From Jaltomata sinuosa (Eukaryota > Streptophyta > Magnoliopsida > Solanales > Solanaceae), in NCBI GenBank assembly GCA_003996215.1, contig QJPP01001815.1, forward strand, positions 393,824 to 457,823: DNA of 64,000 nt. The letters are read 5' to 3'. The notes beneath the pieces were generated by a model, which was given only the letters and a program-made list of their open reading frames with translations, was not told the origin of the DNA and searched no databases. The translations under genes and the position numbers were made by a program. How positions within the stretch are numbered: position 1 is the stretch's first letter; every line of letters starts with the position of its first letter. This document shows positions 24,502 through 36,564 of the stretch, one piece after another.

Positions 24502-27500
24502 TGTCACGACCCAATTTCTCGGTCATGATGGCACCTACAACCCCCGGTAGGTGAACCAATCCCCGTAGCCCAGAACAAATAGTAATGGGCTAATATCTAA
24601 CAAATAAGAGAACAAGACGAAGAGAACAGATAAAAGGACTATAAATATATACATATGCGGAAACTAAACTAAACCCCAAGACCTGGTATCATAGTATAGA
24701 GCCCCAACTACATACATGGAGTGCAACTAATCCAAAATAATATATACAGATGTCTCTGAATGGTAATAGAGTACATGAAGCAAAAGATAAACTAAAGCTA
24801 AGCTCTGATCGCCAAGAGCTCACCCTCAGTCTGAAGTAGTCCCCAACAGATCTCCAAGCATGAATCACAGCGATCTAACGGCGATGGCCCATGCCAGGAT
24901 CTTCACCCAAAGATTAGGGAGGTAGGGGTGAGCACCAAATGCGAAGCATAAGATACCCAGTAGGTATTATAGGCCGACTGGGAACATATAAGATAAAAGT
25001 GTAGTAACAGACAGAATAGAAGCAAGCAGTCACAGAAATCAATGAAAGGTACACAGGAACTAGCCCAGAGGAAAATCAACAGAACCACAGAGGAAAATCA
25101 ACAGAACCACATGTGAGGCCAGTAAGCAGAATATACACACCATAGGCACAGGTGAAAGTAAGAAATAACGCACCTGGGGTCCTTGCAATAACAGTGTATA
25201 CAAAATAAGTTTACGAAATGGACGGTATACCAATAACCTCAAGTGTAAGAAGAAGAGAGAAAGAGTAATGATAGGCATGCGTAGAGACATGAATCAAGCC
25301 CAACTAATCATATCAATCTCACACCCAGCAACTAACAGTCTAGCGGTAACCAATTTCATAATTAACCGTAACAGGGAACAATTCTACAAGTAAATAGAAA
25401 GAGTCTACCTACAGTCCCTCGGCCGCCCATACAACCGAGGAACACAAACAAGTGAAAACAAACCCTCCGACATCCCATACTACAGGAGCGTACAATCAGC
25501 AAACAACAAACAAGGGTGGAGCCTCGAACAATGAATGATATGATGCATGAAGATCTCAAGTGAAATGGTATCTCTGTATGTACCTCCTCCGGTGCCGATC
25601 CGGACCAGCAGGTAGGTTCAATGGAAGGACACTGCCCGTATACCTCTACTCCACCGTATACCCCTCCTCCGGCACACGCAGCCTGTAGCCCCTGGCCCGG
25701 ATGGCAAGGTCCATGGAGGTCCCTGACCCCATACTAAAACTCAGTATCAACACATGTCGTCCGGAAGCAATTCCGAGATCAAGATAGAGACACAGTCTCT
25801 AATATGCATGCCCAGACCCTGTCCAGGACTAAAGTAGTAGGAAAATATCTCAAAAACCCCTCCAAGGGTGCCCGGGCATAACCGGGTCTAAACAGTAGAA
25901 AGTCATCTCAGGTGCTCGGTCCGACCGAGGCTGAAAATCATCTCAAGTAGGAGGAAAACTCAACAAGCACCCCGACCCTGCCGAGTCTAGCGTTAGTAGT
26001 AAAACTGGTGTCTTAAAACATAATTTTACTTTCTTTTACCCAGGAATATTCACAAGTTAAATCAAACCATTTCCAAATTATTTCCATCAAAAACAGGGCC
26101 CTCGGGCCATGCAAGATTTAGAAAATAGTGTCTGTAGGCCCGAAGCCCAAACCGTAGTAAAACATGTATAAAACCATTTTATATGCATGAAAATGGTATG
26201 ATCAAACACAATAGCTACCCAGTATCTTACAATCAACCTATCGACCCTGCACAGGCCCACAACTACTCAGCAAGCATAACCAGCCTAGAAGGATAATTCT
26301 ATGCCCGGGGCTCGCGGACATTCCCAAAATCCCACCTTCTATGTTCCAGAGTCAACAAGGCCTCACAGGACCACAAGGGTAAATAAAATATATCGGCAAA
26401 TACTACAATCAACGGAGGAACAAAAGTAGGCGGACATGAATAAAGCGGTCAAGGTCTGTGGTACCAACCTGATAAGCTAACCCAAGGATGCCCATTAATA
26501 CAATTTTATTCTATATATGCGGAGTCTAGGGAAAATAAACCGTAACCTACCTGTCGTCCGATGACAAGCTCGAACCTCTCCGAAATGAAGCTTCGAAACG
26601 AAATCAAACTTGAACTCGGGCTTGAATAACTTGACGTAGATAATTTATTTTATTTCGGTAACCGAATAAATTGTCAAAATGATTTTTCCCCTAAACTTCT
26701 CCAATCATACGCATAGTAATTAAAACAATCAACGAATTGGTCTCTGTTTTCCCTAACAATTTGTAATTGAAGAGTAATGATCATAAGGGACAACTTCTAA
26801 ATTAATTGAATGCTAGAAATATATATAGAGTTGGCAGATGTGTAATGTATTGCAGCCCCTATGATGCTGCTATATATATACATACCACATACTGCCAACC
26901 TTGTTGTACAATGCCTTCACTTCCACGTGGAAGTGGAGGTGGCAACCAATCCGATCCGTTAAGTATATACTCGGGTATTGCATAAATTCGTGGTAAAATA
27001 AATATAGCTTTTTGAATATACCATAATTCATAGAAAATTATTTTGAATAAAACCTACTATATTATAATAATAAATTTCAACATAACTAAATTTACTATCT
27101 CCGTTAAAATATTACAATGTATAAAAACCTTATAAAATAAATACATATACAATTATATTGTAACAAAATATTTTTCATAAACCTTTAAAATATTTTTAAA
27201 AAGGTAATAATAATGTAACTTTTTACCAAATTAAACTTTCAAATAAAATATTTTCAAATGCACGCGATATTAATAAAATTCTTAAATTTAAGTTCGCAAC
27301 TCACCATCGCACGATTTTGATACTCAAGAACTCTCTCGGAATCATCCCTTATGTTTTCTCACTGTTTCGGAACTGAAATGGCGTTTTAAAACGTGAATTT
27401 GAGGCTTAAATCGAGTTTGACCCGACCCGGTTCGCGACCCGGTTCGCAACCCTGTTTCTGCCAGACAGTTGGACGTGATCAGTCATAACTCTTTACTCCG

Positions 27501-27820
27501 AGATCAGTTGGATGTGAGGTTTTGTGCGTAGGAAACTAGACTCGTAGACCTTCGATTTGGTATTTCGGGGGACTTCTAACTCTTTATATATTGAGAGAAA
27601 AACCCTGAGATATTTTACCCAAAGTTCAGAAATTTTATTAAAGAACTTACGATAACTTTTGCCGATTTGCTTGACTTCAAAACTTATAATGCGACCAAAC
27701 AAATGGGACCGACACCGAAATACCGGTCCTGACGAGCCTTAAGTGACTTGGGTCCGCTACAACAAGCTCTAACGGTTCAAGAAAAACGTATACGTGGAAA
27801 TAACCGGAAGGGTCATTACA
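24502..27820 (-). repeat. Right (5') LTR of T1
   Basis: 3319 bases, TGTCACGACCC to GGGTCATTACA on the plus strand, closely matching 16013-19310. A 22-base tandem duplication at about 25066-25110 (AGAGGAAAATCAACAGAACC...) is absent from the left copy and explains the length difference. Confidence 0.95.
26870..26935 (-). promoter_or_regulatory. LTR promoter of T1: palindromic G-box and TATA tract (right LTR)
   Basis: The same 18-base palindrome lies at 26918-26935, with the TATATATATA tract at 26870-26881 downstream in element sense. This is the copy that would drive T1 transcription. Confidence 0.6.
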
Positions 27821-29029
27821 CTATGTATATAGTAGCCTCAATATGACAGTAGCGCCTCGGTGCACACTATGTATATAATAGCCTAAATACGGTAGTAGCG
27901 CCTCGACGCACTCTATGTATATAATAGCCTCAATATGCCCGTAGCCCCTTGGCGCAAACTACATATAATAGCCTCATTATGGCAGTAGCGCCTTGGCACA
28001 CACTGCATATAATAGCCTCAATATGGTATAGCGCCTCGGCACACACTAACACACGTAACTCACACATAATAAGCATATTATTGGGATTGACTTCTGAAGT
28101 TACTTTCGTTGATTATGAAGATTTCTTTAGCTAACTTCCTTAGGACCGACTTACTAAACATTATTCTCATGTACTCCTTGGGACTCAACTTACTATCTAA
28201 ATATTAATATGGTTTGACTAGCTAACCTTCCTTCCTTTTGTACCTTCGAAATCTTGATTAGGGATCACAGTGAAAAGGAAAACTCGATGAAAGAATAACT
28301 TGCATTTCTATTTCAAAATCATATTTTTTTAAGAAAGAGACTTGACTCATTATAATGTATCATTTAGTTTTTTAAGACTTGTTTAGTCACCAAAACACTT
28401 GCTGACTATGCAATACTCAAATTCCTCCCTTCAGAAATTTAGAGTTCTATTTCTAGATTCATGTCGATAAAAATAGAGCTGCCTTAACATACCTTTCAAC
28501 TGAAGCCCCAAAGGTGTCTCTATGAAACTCGACCAACCTATCATAACACAACAATTGCTAGAATCAACAAGGCAGTGAGAACGAGCCATAGATAATTAAT
28601 ATGGTGTTAAAGTCACACTCGTGACCAGCAAACTCCAAAGAATAAAATGAGACCAATAACAATAAGAAATGGCAGCCAAATCCAACAACAATATGCTAAC
28701 CACATCTCAATGGAGCGACGAGCTCCCAAGGCACTATTTAAAGGCGTACTTCATGTCATTCAATCAGATAACCATCATTCGTGACTCCAATAAGAATCAC
28801 AAAAATCCCCAGTACCTCCAACACCGTAACACAATAAACATACAACAATAACAACCCAATTTAATATTACAAAGGGGCTGCCCGGAGCCACGGATCCAAA
28901 ATACAACTTCATGGCTCAGAAATCCATAAAACAATACTAGAACATGGAATTACGAAGGAGGGTCATAGGAGGAAGGTTACCTCGACAAAAATCTTTGAAA
29001 TACCAAGCTAAACATGTTGTTATAAGGAC
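27821..29029 (-). repeat. Right (5') LTR of T2, second part, truncated
   Basis: Continues the 46-bp array (27821-28050) and then follows 9345-10317 of the left LTR. Similarity stops after 'tataaggac' at 29029. About 785 bases corresponding to 10318-11102 are missing, so this end is a deletion breakpoint, not an LTR terminus. Confidence 0.85.
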
Positions 29030-29415
29030 CCTTACAAGCATGATCTCGACTATAAATCTATCATTCTCTTTTTTCCAACCTTGATTCCCATGTTCTTGAC
29101 TACCAAAACTTGAACTTGTTCTTTGGAGACTTTTATGGGAACCCATCTCCTGGTTCTTAAGCAATGCCTCTTCATAATTTTCACAAAAATAATGCACATC
29201 TTCAACAAACTTCACAGCCTCAACAACACCAATGGTGTTAACACTCTCAAATTTTTGATTACCACACTCATAGTCATGAATTCAAGGAGAGTTTTGACGA
29301 TTGATAACTCTCTATCCCTTCGCGCGACATTCTTCTTCCATTCACCAAATGTTTTAGCAAAGGTAGCACCCATTTCCCCCTTGTCTCCCCAAGAACTCAA
29401 ATCACAATCTACTTA
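29030..29415 (-). pseudogene. Gag middle segment of Athila element B
   Basis: Minus-strand pieces at 29212-29400 (RRDRELSIVKTLLEFMT) and below 29215 (KFVEDVHYFCENYEEA, then GSQEHGNQGWKKENDRF) match the region of element G gag from DMAHLKTQLDLLTRHL to NYVGGFQ and the Gly/Asn-rich NRDQGSW. It fits as the part of B's gag upstream of 8389, displaced by T2. The join between the two pieces is frameshifted. Gag N-terminus, primer site and 5' LTR of B are absent. Confidence 0.65.
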
Positions 29416-29730
29416 GTCACATTTTCAAGTGCAAATGGGGGGTGAATAGTAGGTACTAGTAGCCACCCCCATTGTTGGAAACGTCATGTTTCATATGATA
29501 AGCACTATGTTCCACTTGATCCAGATTCCATTCAGGTTTCTGTTAGCATGTACACATCTACATGCAATGCATACTTCTCTATGTGCTGTCCATATGGGAC
29601 TCACACATGCTAGCAGTCACCTAATTTATTTTTCTTCTACTTTGCATTCCATTTCATTTTAGTTCATTAACTTTTTGTAGCTTTTTTTTCTTTCAATATT
29701 TCAAAATACAAAAATATTTTTCTATTTATT
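29416..29730 (+). other. Leader of env-like remnant, no coding
   Basis: T-rich, ending in a pyrimidine tract and CTTGGGCAG just before an ATG at 29761. This resembles the splice-acceptor context known before the env-like ORF of Athila elements. Origin of the first 60 bases is unclear. Confidence 0.35.
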
Positions 29731-30985
29731 TTGGGTACTCACAATCTCCTTGGGCAGACAATGTCTTCTGGCAGGGGAAACTCAGGGCAAAATAAAAGAA
29801 GGCCCCCAGCTCCTCCTACCTCAACTTTCAAATCAAAGGGCAAAAAGAATCCCCCAGTGCTGCATCAGTACCTCCTCCTGTGCCAGTTTCAGCGAAGGAC
29901 AGGGTTCACGTCAGAGTAAAAAGCATTAAATCCCTCTACAATAGAGATAGGAAGAGAACCTTCACCCCCGAGTATAGCTTTAACTTGGCAGCAGTTGGGG
30001 ATTATCTGCCTAACATCCACCACAAGTTCACCCCCCCACTAATGGTTCCCATTTCTTAGAGGTGCTCGAAGGCTATCATGCCGAGGTGGTTCGTGAATTC
30101 TTTACCTCTTACCTAGCCAAGCAGGACTTTATGGTATACATGGGCAATGTGGAAGACTTCCCTTACTTGGACTCACTCACAATTAGGGGGAAGGAAATCT
30201 TCATCACACCTGCTGATATTAACGCCATATACTGGGGTAACCCAATTGAGCCTGCACCAATATTTTGGGTTATGGTGCTCCTTGAGAAGAAGCCACTTGA
30301 ATGGGATGCCACTATTATTGCTCCTGGGACTCCTCTCGAGGAAACTATGAGGGGCACTATTCCATGCCAGACTCTATACTTTGAGGCACGCCTATGGTAC
30401 AACATTGTCTGCTATGGATTCTAGTCTTCTAATAATGATCAGAAGGTTAACCTGGAGGGTGCCATCCATATAGCATCCATCAGGTCAGGGGAGTATGTTA
30501 ACTTTTGCGAGATCGCAGCGCTGGTGATTAAAATAAAAACACGTTAGGGTGGTGATTCATTTCTCTTTCCTGTGCTTATTAGCAATCTCTGTTCTAATCC
30601 TGGAATTCCATACTTCTGCTTTGATAACCCTATCTGCCACTGGTATGCTTGACCTTAGGAAGAAGACAGATATGGATTCCCCTAGGATGAAGAGGCGCAA
30701 AATGAGCCCTTTGTTGATGTCCATGTAGAGGACACCATTGTTAAGCCCCCCACTTCTTGTACATCCAAATGAGACTCAGATGTACCTACTCCCACAGAGT
30801 CAGGAAATCCTATAGCTGCACCTCCTCCTTGACCCTCGACCTCATCATCTACCCCGACCTCAACTTGCTTTCAAAAGCTACTTGACATGAACTTCTCTCA
30901 TGATAGGTAGTTGACTGACTTGGCTGAGAAGTTGCTCACTCTGATTCAGAGGGCGATAACAAGAGGGTATGAAGGGGATAGTAAG
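29731..30985 (+). pseudogene. Athila env-like ORF remnant (plant transposon protein domain)
   Basis: The plus-strand translation starts with a Lys/Pro-rich stretch (29760-29920), then an open 120-residue piece at 30062-30424: VVREFFTSYL, LTIRGKEIFITPADINAIYWG and YFEARLWYNIVC. These match the so-called putative plant transposon protein (Transposase_32) domain found in the third ORF of Athila elements; its function is unknown. The counterpart in element C reads VVQEFYANVAE and VRGKLVCFDLELINGYY. After 30424 at least six stops follow. It ends at the terminus of the LTR at 30986, so it was probably the target of element C's insertion. Confidence 0.75.
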
Positions 30986-32380
30986 TGATAACACTTAAAT
31001 CGTGCTCTGCATTTAGGAGGCCACGCCGATCGTCAAAGAAAAACAAAATTTATAATTCCCAATGAATGTTAGGGTCATACCCAAGGGAACAATGTAGTCG
31101 CGATCGAGCTAATAAAGAGTCCAAGCAACTTATTGAAGTTCAAATAACAAGAAGGGGAAAGAGATATCTAAAGGGGGGGTTTACACTAATACTAAAAGAT
31201 AAAGAAAACCAAATAAAAGATAGAGTGATCAATGGCTTTCACCTTGCTTTCACCAAGCAAGGATAACAAGGGACAATTAGGAATGGAAATTCAATTCACA
31301 AGACTTGCACTTGGTTAATACCTAGGTAGTCTTAGCTAAAGGTATGCCTAACTATCTCTCAACCAATCGAGCATATATCTCGTGTATTTTCTCTCGAACT
31401 AACACGAGTAAGCAATAAACTAGCCAAATAACTTGGGTGAGTTGGGTTATCTCTAACCCCAACTCTTAGATGGGAGTTTCTGGCAAGCAAGCTATGTCTA
31501 GCCTTGATCTAGAGTGGAAATCTCAAATCCCCACTAATGAATCTTCCCAAATTCGAGAATTTCTCTCTAGAGCAAAAACCCAAATTAGCAAGCTAAGTCA
31601 ATGTTTGCAACCATTGACTATAAATTCAACCATGGAGGATTTAATAGACCCAAATAATCAAACAAAAGCAAAATCTATATATGAATTTAAAAACCCAACA
31701 AGTATTATCTCTAATACAAACCCAAAATCTAAAGTCAATAATACACCAATAAAATAGCAATTAAGAACAAGAGTTGAAGAATGGAAACTAAAGATTTTAC
31801 AACAAAGAGCATCCAAATCTTCACTCCTATGGTGTTGGTTGATGAACTTGCTCTCCAAGCTTGCCAAAAGTTCCAAATATTATCCAAAGATGTGTTCCTA
31901 ATTGGCTGGGAAGAGTTTTATGTTAATTGGGGTTTCCCAAAATGGGAATTTCCAAATATGTCCCGCAGCTGATGAAACCTTCATCACGATTGCGTGTGTG
32001 ACCTTTGCGATTGTGAGGTTCTGAAATATCCTTCCATGCGATCGCATATTCTCAACCTCGCGGTCACACAGCTTTGACTTTTTCCTTCATGCAGTCGCGT
32101 GGCTTCACTTCACGGTCATGTAGGTTTAGTGTTGTCCTTGTGCATCACTCTCGCATGGCTCCACTCTCGCGATCGCGATGAACAATATTGTGCCAGTGAT
32201 CTGCAGTCCCTTTTAGATCCATTTTGACTTGTTTTCACTCAAATCTTTCCCGAACACTTTTAAAACACAGAAACCTATAAAATAGAAGAAATTCGTGTAA
32301 AATTGCACTATTTATCCACTTTATACTAGCAAAGGTATAAGATTAGAAGATAAATAAGTAGGTAGAATACCAACTTATCA
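30986..32380 (-). repeat. LTR of element C
   Basis: Begins TGATAACACTT and ends CCAACTTATCA on the plus strand; the TGATAA/TTATCA ends are perfect inverted repeats. Length 1395. Sense is minus: a purine tract precedes at 32381, and the stretch near 31060-31090 reads 'cttgggtatgaccctaac' in sense, like the 'gggattcgaccccaacc' near the end of the G and F LTRs. Confidence 0.85.
31975..32190. repeat. GCGATCGC word array in LTR of element C
   Basis: Words such as TGCGATCGCA (32037), CGCGATCGCG (32168), CGATTGCG and CGCGGTCAC recur every 25-40 bases about 190-405 bases from the LTR start in sense. Similar words are found at 35825-36545 inside the same element. Confidence 0.6.
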
Positions 32381-32394
32381 AACCCCCAAACTTG
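32381..32394 (-). other. Polypurine tract of element C
   Basis: The minus strand reads CAAGTTTGGGGGTT directly before TGATAAGTTGG. Nearly identical to the tract of element B at 2285. Confidence 0.8.
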
Positions 32395-34379
32395 AACTAT
32401 TGCTTGTCCTAAGCAACTTAAAAGTTCTAACTCAAGAGGCATACAACACAAGTGCAAATGACAATGCCACAAGCCAAGGAAAACCCATTTCAATCACCAA
32501 GTATAATGTTGATTGGTACTAACGATTAGTAAATCACATGATAATTTACTCAAGTATTCCCCTCATTTCAAAACACAATTCAATGATGCAATGGAACACT
32601 AAGAACAATCAAGTGACAAAAACAAATCCTCGAGATGTGACTCAAACTACTAGCTTACAAAAACATGCTCATTTGACTCATTTTTGGAGTTTATCAATGT
32701 AATCAACTATCCTAATTCGCATGCCCTCACAAGAACGAAAGTCCCAAAACACATTATGTACAAAGAACAATCATAAGGGACTAACAGAAATGCTCACACT
32801 CACAAGAAAATTCAAGTGCACACACATCAAACCATAGGCTTGCCCTTCATGTAGATCACCACTAATGTAGGGTAGCCAAGCTCAAAATCACCAAGGACTT
32901 GAGGGTTACGAAGTTGGCTATGGCTAAGGTGAGGATATCATTTGTTTCAAATGAATACACCTCCCTAATGCTTTTTGCTCTTATTTCGAACACCGCTCAC
33001 ATTTTCAATATCAACTTCACCTTATTTCTCCCTCACACAACCCAAGATTCTCTTTTTTAACTCATAATCATTCAACTCCTTATATCACCTTTACTTAATA
33101 GAACCTATTTTTGCTTTTCAATTTGCTCATTGGATTGATCTTTTGGTGCAATTTTCAATTTGAAATTAAGGTGCTACCTTGCACTTGAAGTGCACTTCTT
33201 TTCTTATCCTCATTTGATCACATGCACCCCCAAACTTAGGCATTTGCCTATGTTATGTTTCGTTCCCCCCAAACTTAGGCTTTTAGACTACATTTCATTT
33301 TCAAGCAATTAGGGAGAATGGGTGCCAAAATAGAGGTTCCAAAAAGGTCAAGGTGTTACAAGGTTCCAAAGGATGGTCACAAGCTCAAAAGGGGTTCACT
33401 AGGGTTGATGTCATGGGAAGTCATTTGGGTGAAGTGGCTATCAAAAAGGGCCTAAGGTTATTTCCAAGTTTGATTACACCTAAAATTTTGCCTTGAATCA
33501 CATTCGGGGCAAGTTCTAGATGACATGCACGCTCGAGAATTATTCAACTACACCTCACCACACATGACATGTAAATTATTTAAGAAGGATCAATTTTTAA
33601 CTTCCTAATTAAGAATCAAGGAGGCGCCATTCCATATTATCACCTCTAATAAGATAAGAGTCACAAAAAGATCAAAGGGGTTGTCACAACATTAATCTTC
33701 GCCATGCACTTTTCACAATTATTTTTTGGAAGGGTAATCCTATTTCACTTAACAAGCAAGACTACTTCATTAGTACCAAACAAGTCAATTACAACCAAAC
33801 CCTCAAAAGATGACGATTTGCCTTTAAGAATGACGTCACTCAGTCTATCATTGGTCCAATTCATCTATCTACATCGGTATGGCTAGATAAAGTGGATCAA
33901 CCCAACCATCATAATCAATAGGAACATGCGATTCGCATATGCCAAAGTGTGGGTTGCACTTGCAACGTATAAGCCAAAAGTAGGCATGTGTGAAGCTCGT
34001 GCCGTTTGCACATCCACATGTACGATACTGTGTCCTAACTTCGAAAGGTTTTATCTAGCCTAACGAGTACTCAGACTTCCCCTGGCACCAAAATATCCAA
34101 CATACTTTCTATAAGAAGAACAAAGAAGCTACAAGTAAAGAACTAACAACCTAAACCATCAACTCCATCCATATCAACAAACAAACCCGATAAGGGCAAA
34201 ACTTAGCAAAAACAAGCCCAACAAGGGCACATCAATATCAAACAATACAAAGAAAACAAGCTCGACAAAGGCGCAATATCCAAAATAAAACAACATGCTA
34301 TATAGAGTGCTTGCCACCCCCAACTAACAACGTGCAGTGCCCTCACTATAATAAAATAAGAGACGAGTTTGAGGGGGCT
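32395..34379 (-). other. 3' noncoding region of element C
   Basis: No coding potential. It aligns by eye with 2301-4029 of element B and includes several 'cccccaaactta' tracts (33227, 33267) that read as extra purine tracts on the minus strand. Nothing else is seen. Confidence 0.65.
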
Positions 34380-35733
34380 CCCTGAAGGGTGTATCACTAA
34401 GAACCAGAACGGCTAGGTCCAGAAATGACCCAGTCGCCCTCATCAGCATCCTCCTCAGGGTTAGACCCACATAGCTTCCTCAGAGTGCTCATCATCTTTG
34501 TGAGGAACTTGCTTTGCTTCCTATCATGGTCCCTCTGCTTTTTCTGTTGCCTTTCCACCTTAGCCAACCACTCCTTGATATGTTGCTTATGGCTCACTAC
34601 ACTAGCTAGTGTAGGGCCACTGGGAGTAGTGGAGGGTGGCGGCCCTGATGCTGGTGCAGTGGAAGTCTAACCCAGACCCAAAGGTAAGCCTGCTACAATC
34701 TGACAAAGATGGGCATCCATGCCATAGACTTGGCTGGAGATATGGCAGAGTGTCGAAGGCCTAATTCTGAGAGGACCAATAGTCTCAGCAGCACCGACTA
34801 ACTCACGTTCCTCTCTAGAATCGGAAAATAGACCAAATAATAGTGAATCCATGTCTATCTTCCTCTTCTTTGATGCTTGCATAGGGCCTCTTCTTCAATG
34901 GGTGGATCATTTTCTCGGGCTTACTCTCTTTTATCTTCACCCCTCTTGGTGACCCCGGCTTGGTAGCACAAGTATGTGATCAACGAAGGGAAAAGCAGAC
35001 TCTTGTTACCTCTGAGCAATACTTGTTGAATTTCATGCATAATCAATTGCCCCACATTCTCCGGGAATCCCTCCATTAGAGCACAAATCACATTTGCTTG
35101 GTCGGTGGTCACGTCAGACCCATTCTTGGATGGCATAACTCAGGCACAGATGATCAAAAGCCAAGTGTGAGCTTTGAGGTTAAACTCGGATGACTCGATC
35201 CGTGAATGCTATCCATTACAGGATATTGCCATCATGCAAATGTTCCACAAACCACTCGGGCCCCTTTCTGTAGCTCAGGCTTTGTAGGTGGCATTGTCGG
35301 CATTCAGGAGGTTATAATATCCATTGATCAACTCCAGATCAAAGCAAACCAATTTTCCCCGCACCTGCACCATCAAGTTGTTGGCGATGTCTATCTCAGC
35401 AACATTGGCATAGAACTCTTGGACCACGCCAAAAGTTTGCTTGAGAGGTTCGGCGGCAAAGCAAATCCACCAACTGTCAACCATTTTCATATAGAAGTCG
35501 GCCCATTTCTCCTCCAATCCATCCAACACGATAAATCGCTCCCTCGTAATTGGCTTTGTCAAGATAAAATCATCAAGTTGGGAGCACTTGAGGGAGACGA
35601 AGGTTCCTTGGTGAAAGTACTCTTTGTCGGCCACTTGGTTGGCATCTTCATGAATAATTCCGGCCATTTTCAAGCTTAAATTACCTACACAAGGAAACAA
35701 ATTGTCACACAACAAGATAGGCATGTAAAGCAA
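34380..35733 (-). pseudogene. Athila env-like ORF of element C, nearly complete
   Basis: Minus-strand pieces in order: 35275-35733 (152 residues) with REFIVLDG-like and VVQEFYANVAEIDIANN, VRGKLVCFDLELINGYY. Then 34921-35136 with SKNGSDVTTDQANVICALMEG and LFPSLITYLCYQAGV, and 34397-34882 with a basic KKRK start and a coiled, Lys/Gln-rich tail (VERQQKKQRDHDRKQSKF). This is the Transposase_32-type domain of the Athila third ORF, once called env-like because of its position. No signal peptide or clear membrane segment is visible. Stops near 35270, 35140 and 34890 break it. Function is unknown in the family. Confidence 0.75.
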
Positions 35734-35824
35734 TGTATTAGGACAAGATTACGCCATAGAAACAAGCCAAAATGATTCCGAGCAAGGCTGGGCAAAGTTG
35801 CTATTTTTGGGATAGTGAAAACTG

Positions 35825-36545
35825 GTCATCGCGATCGCGAAGACAAAAATTATTTTTTTGAAAATTAAGTCATCATGATTGCAGAATGTGACATCACGAT
35901 CGTGAAACTCAGTGAAGTTGGTCATCATAATAAAGGGATTTGGCATCTTGATTGCGATGATCATCTTCTTTCCCAGAAAATTTTTGTTCAAATATTTCAT
36001 CGAACAGGTGCTCTGCACCCTTTTGAACACCAATTTTACATTACATGGGAATCACTTTTTACCCCAAAAATCAGTAAACCAACAGATTTATAACCCCCAC
36101 TAGATTTTACCCACAATTTCATACCCAACATCCAATTTACACATTATGGAGAAAGCAAAGATTGACACCCACTTGGGTGTTTGAAGCACTTACTTTAACA
36201 CATAATGAGGGTAGATTGAAGAAGAGAAAGTAGAGATCATACCAGAGGAGTTGCAAAGATGCTTATGAAATTGAAGTTGATGGTGGATTTTTATTCTTGC
36301 CTTTGGAAGAGAAAAGAAGCCAAATTTCAAAACATTTTTTTGCTTTTGAAACGACTTATTTGAACTTTAATACCTGGAGGTTGTTCGGTGCCTCGTGATT
36401 GCGTGGCCTTGTCAAGCGATTGTGATGATTAAAGTAACCTGACTCCCTACGATCTCTAAGTGGTTACGCGGTCAGAGATGAGTCAGATAAAATTTACCTC
36501 ATCACAATCGCGATGGTCAGGCATCGCGATCGCGATGCTTTAGCT
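35825..36545. repeat. GCGATCGC word array, element C internal
   Basis: GCGATCGCGA at 35831, CATCGCGATCGCGATG at 36523, and many variants (ATCACGATCGTGA, CAATCGCGATGG, GCGATTGTGATG). They cluster at 35820-35965 and 36390-36540, with a word-free middle. These are the same words as in the C LTR. Confidence 0.6.
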
Positions 36546-36564
36546 TCCACTGAATTATGGAATT

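Larger units (their letters stand above)
16013..27820 (-). mobile_element. Tekay/Del-type chromovirus T1, full length but inactive
   Basis: A complete 11.8-kb minus-strand element: two LTRs of 3298 and 3319 bases, an initiator-Met primer site at 24481-24500, and gag, protease, RT, RNase H, integrase and chromodomain in order, with a 5-base target duplication. Pol is uninterrupted in layout but has at least eight in-frame stops and about three frameshifts. It lies within T2's LTR, so it is younger than T2. Solo LTRs of the same type (50803-53969) show the family spread elsewhere in the window. Confidence 0.95.
8390..29029 (-). mobile_element. Tekay/Del-type chromovirus T2, split by T1
   Basis: A minus-strand Ty3/gypsy element. 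It has a left LTR at 8390-11102, decayed pol with chromodomain at 11119-14400, a gag remnant at 14600-15238, an initiator-Met primer site at 15239-15256 and a right LTR at 15259-16012 plus 27821-29029. T1 (16013-27820) sits inside the right LTR. The right LTR stops about 785 bases short of the left one and most of gag is missing, so deletions followed insertion. It interrupts Athila element B between gag and protease. Confidence 0.85.

Noticed and set aside
29030..29035. Target duplication for T2 across B
   Set aside because: T2's right LTR is truncated at 29029, so the original right junction is lost and GGTCG (8385-8389) cannot be paired.
34425..34670. Plus-strand ORF rich in Ser, Leu and Cys
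   Set aside because: Antisense shadow of the env-like ORF tail of element C, whose minus frame has family similarity.
34380..35733. True viral envelope glycoprotein in element C
   Set aside because: No signal peptide, fusion peptide or clear transmembrane segment is visible. The match is to the plant transposon protein domain; 'env-like' refers only to position.
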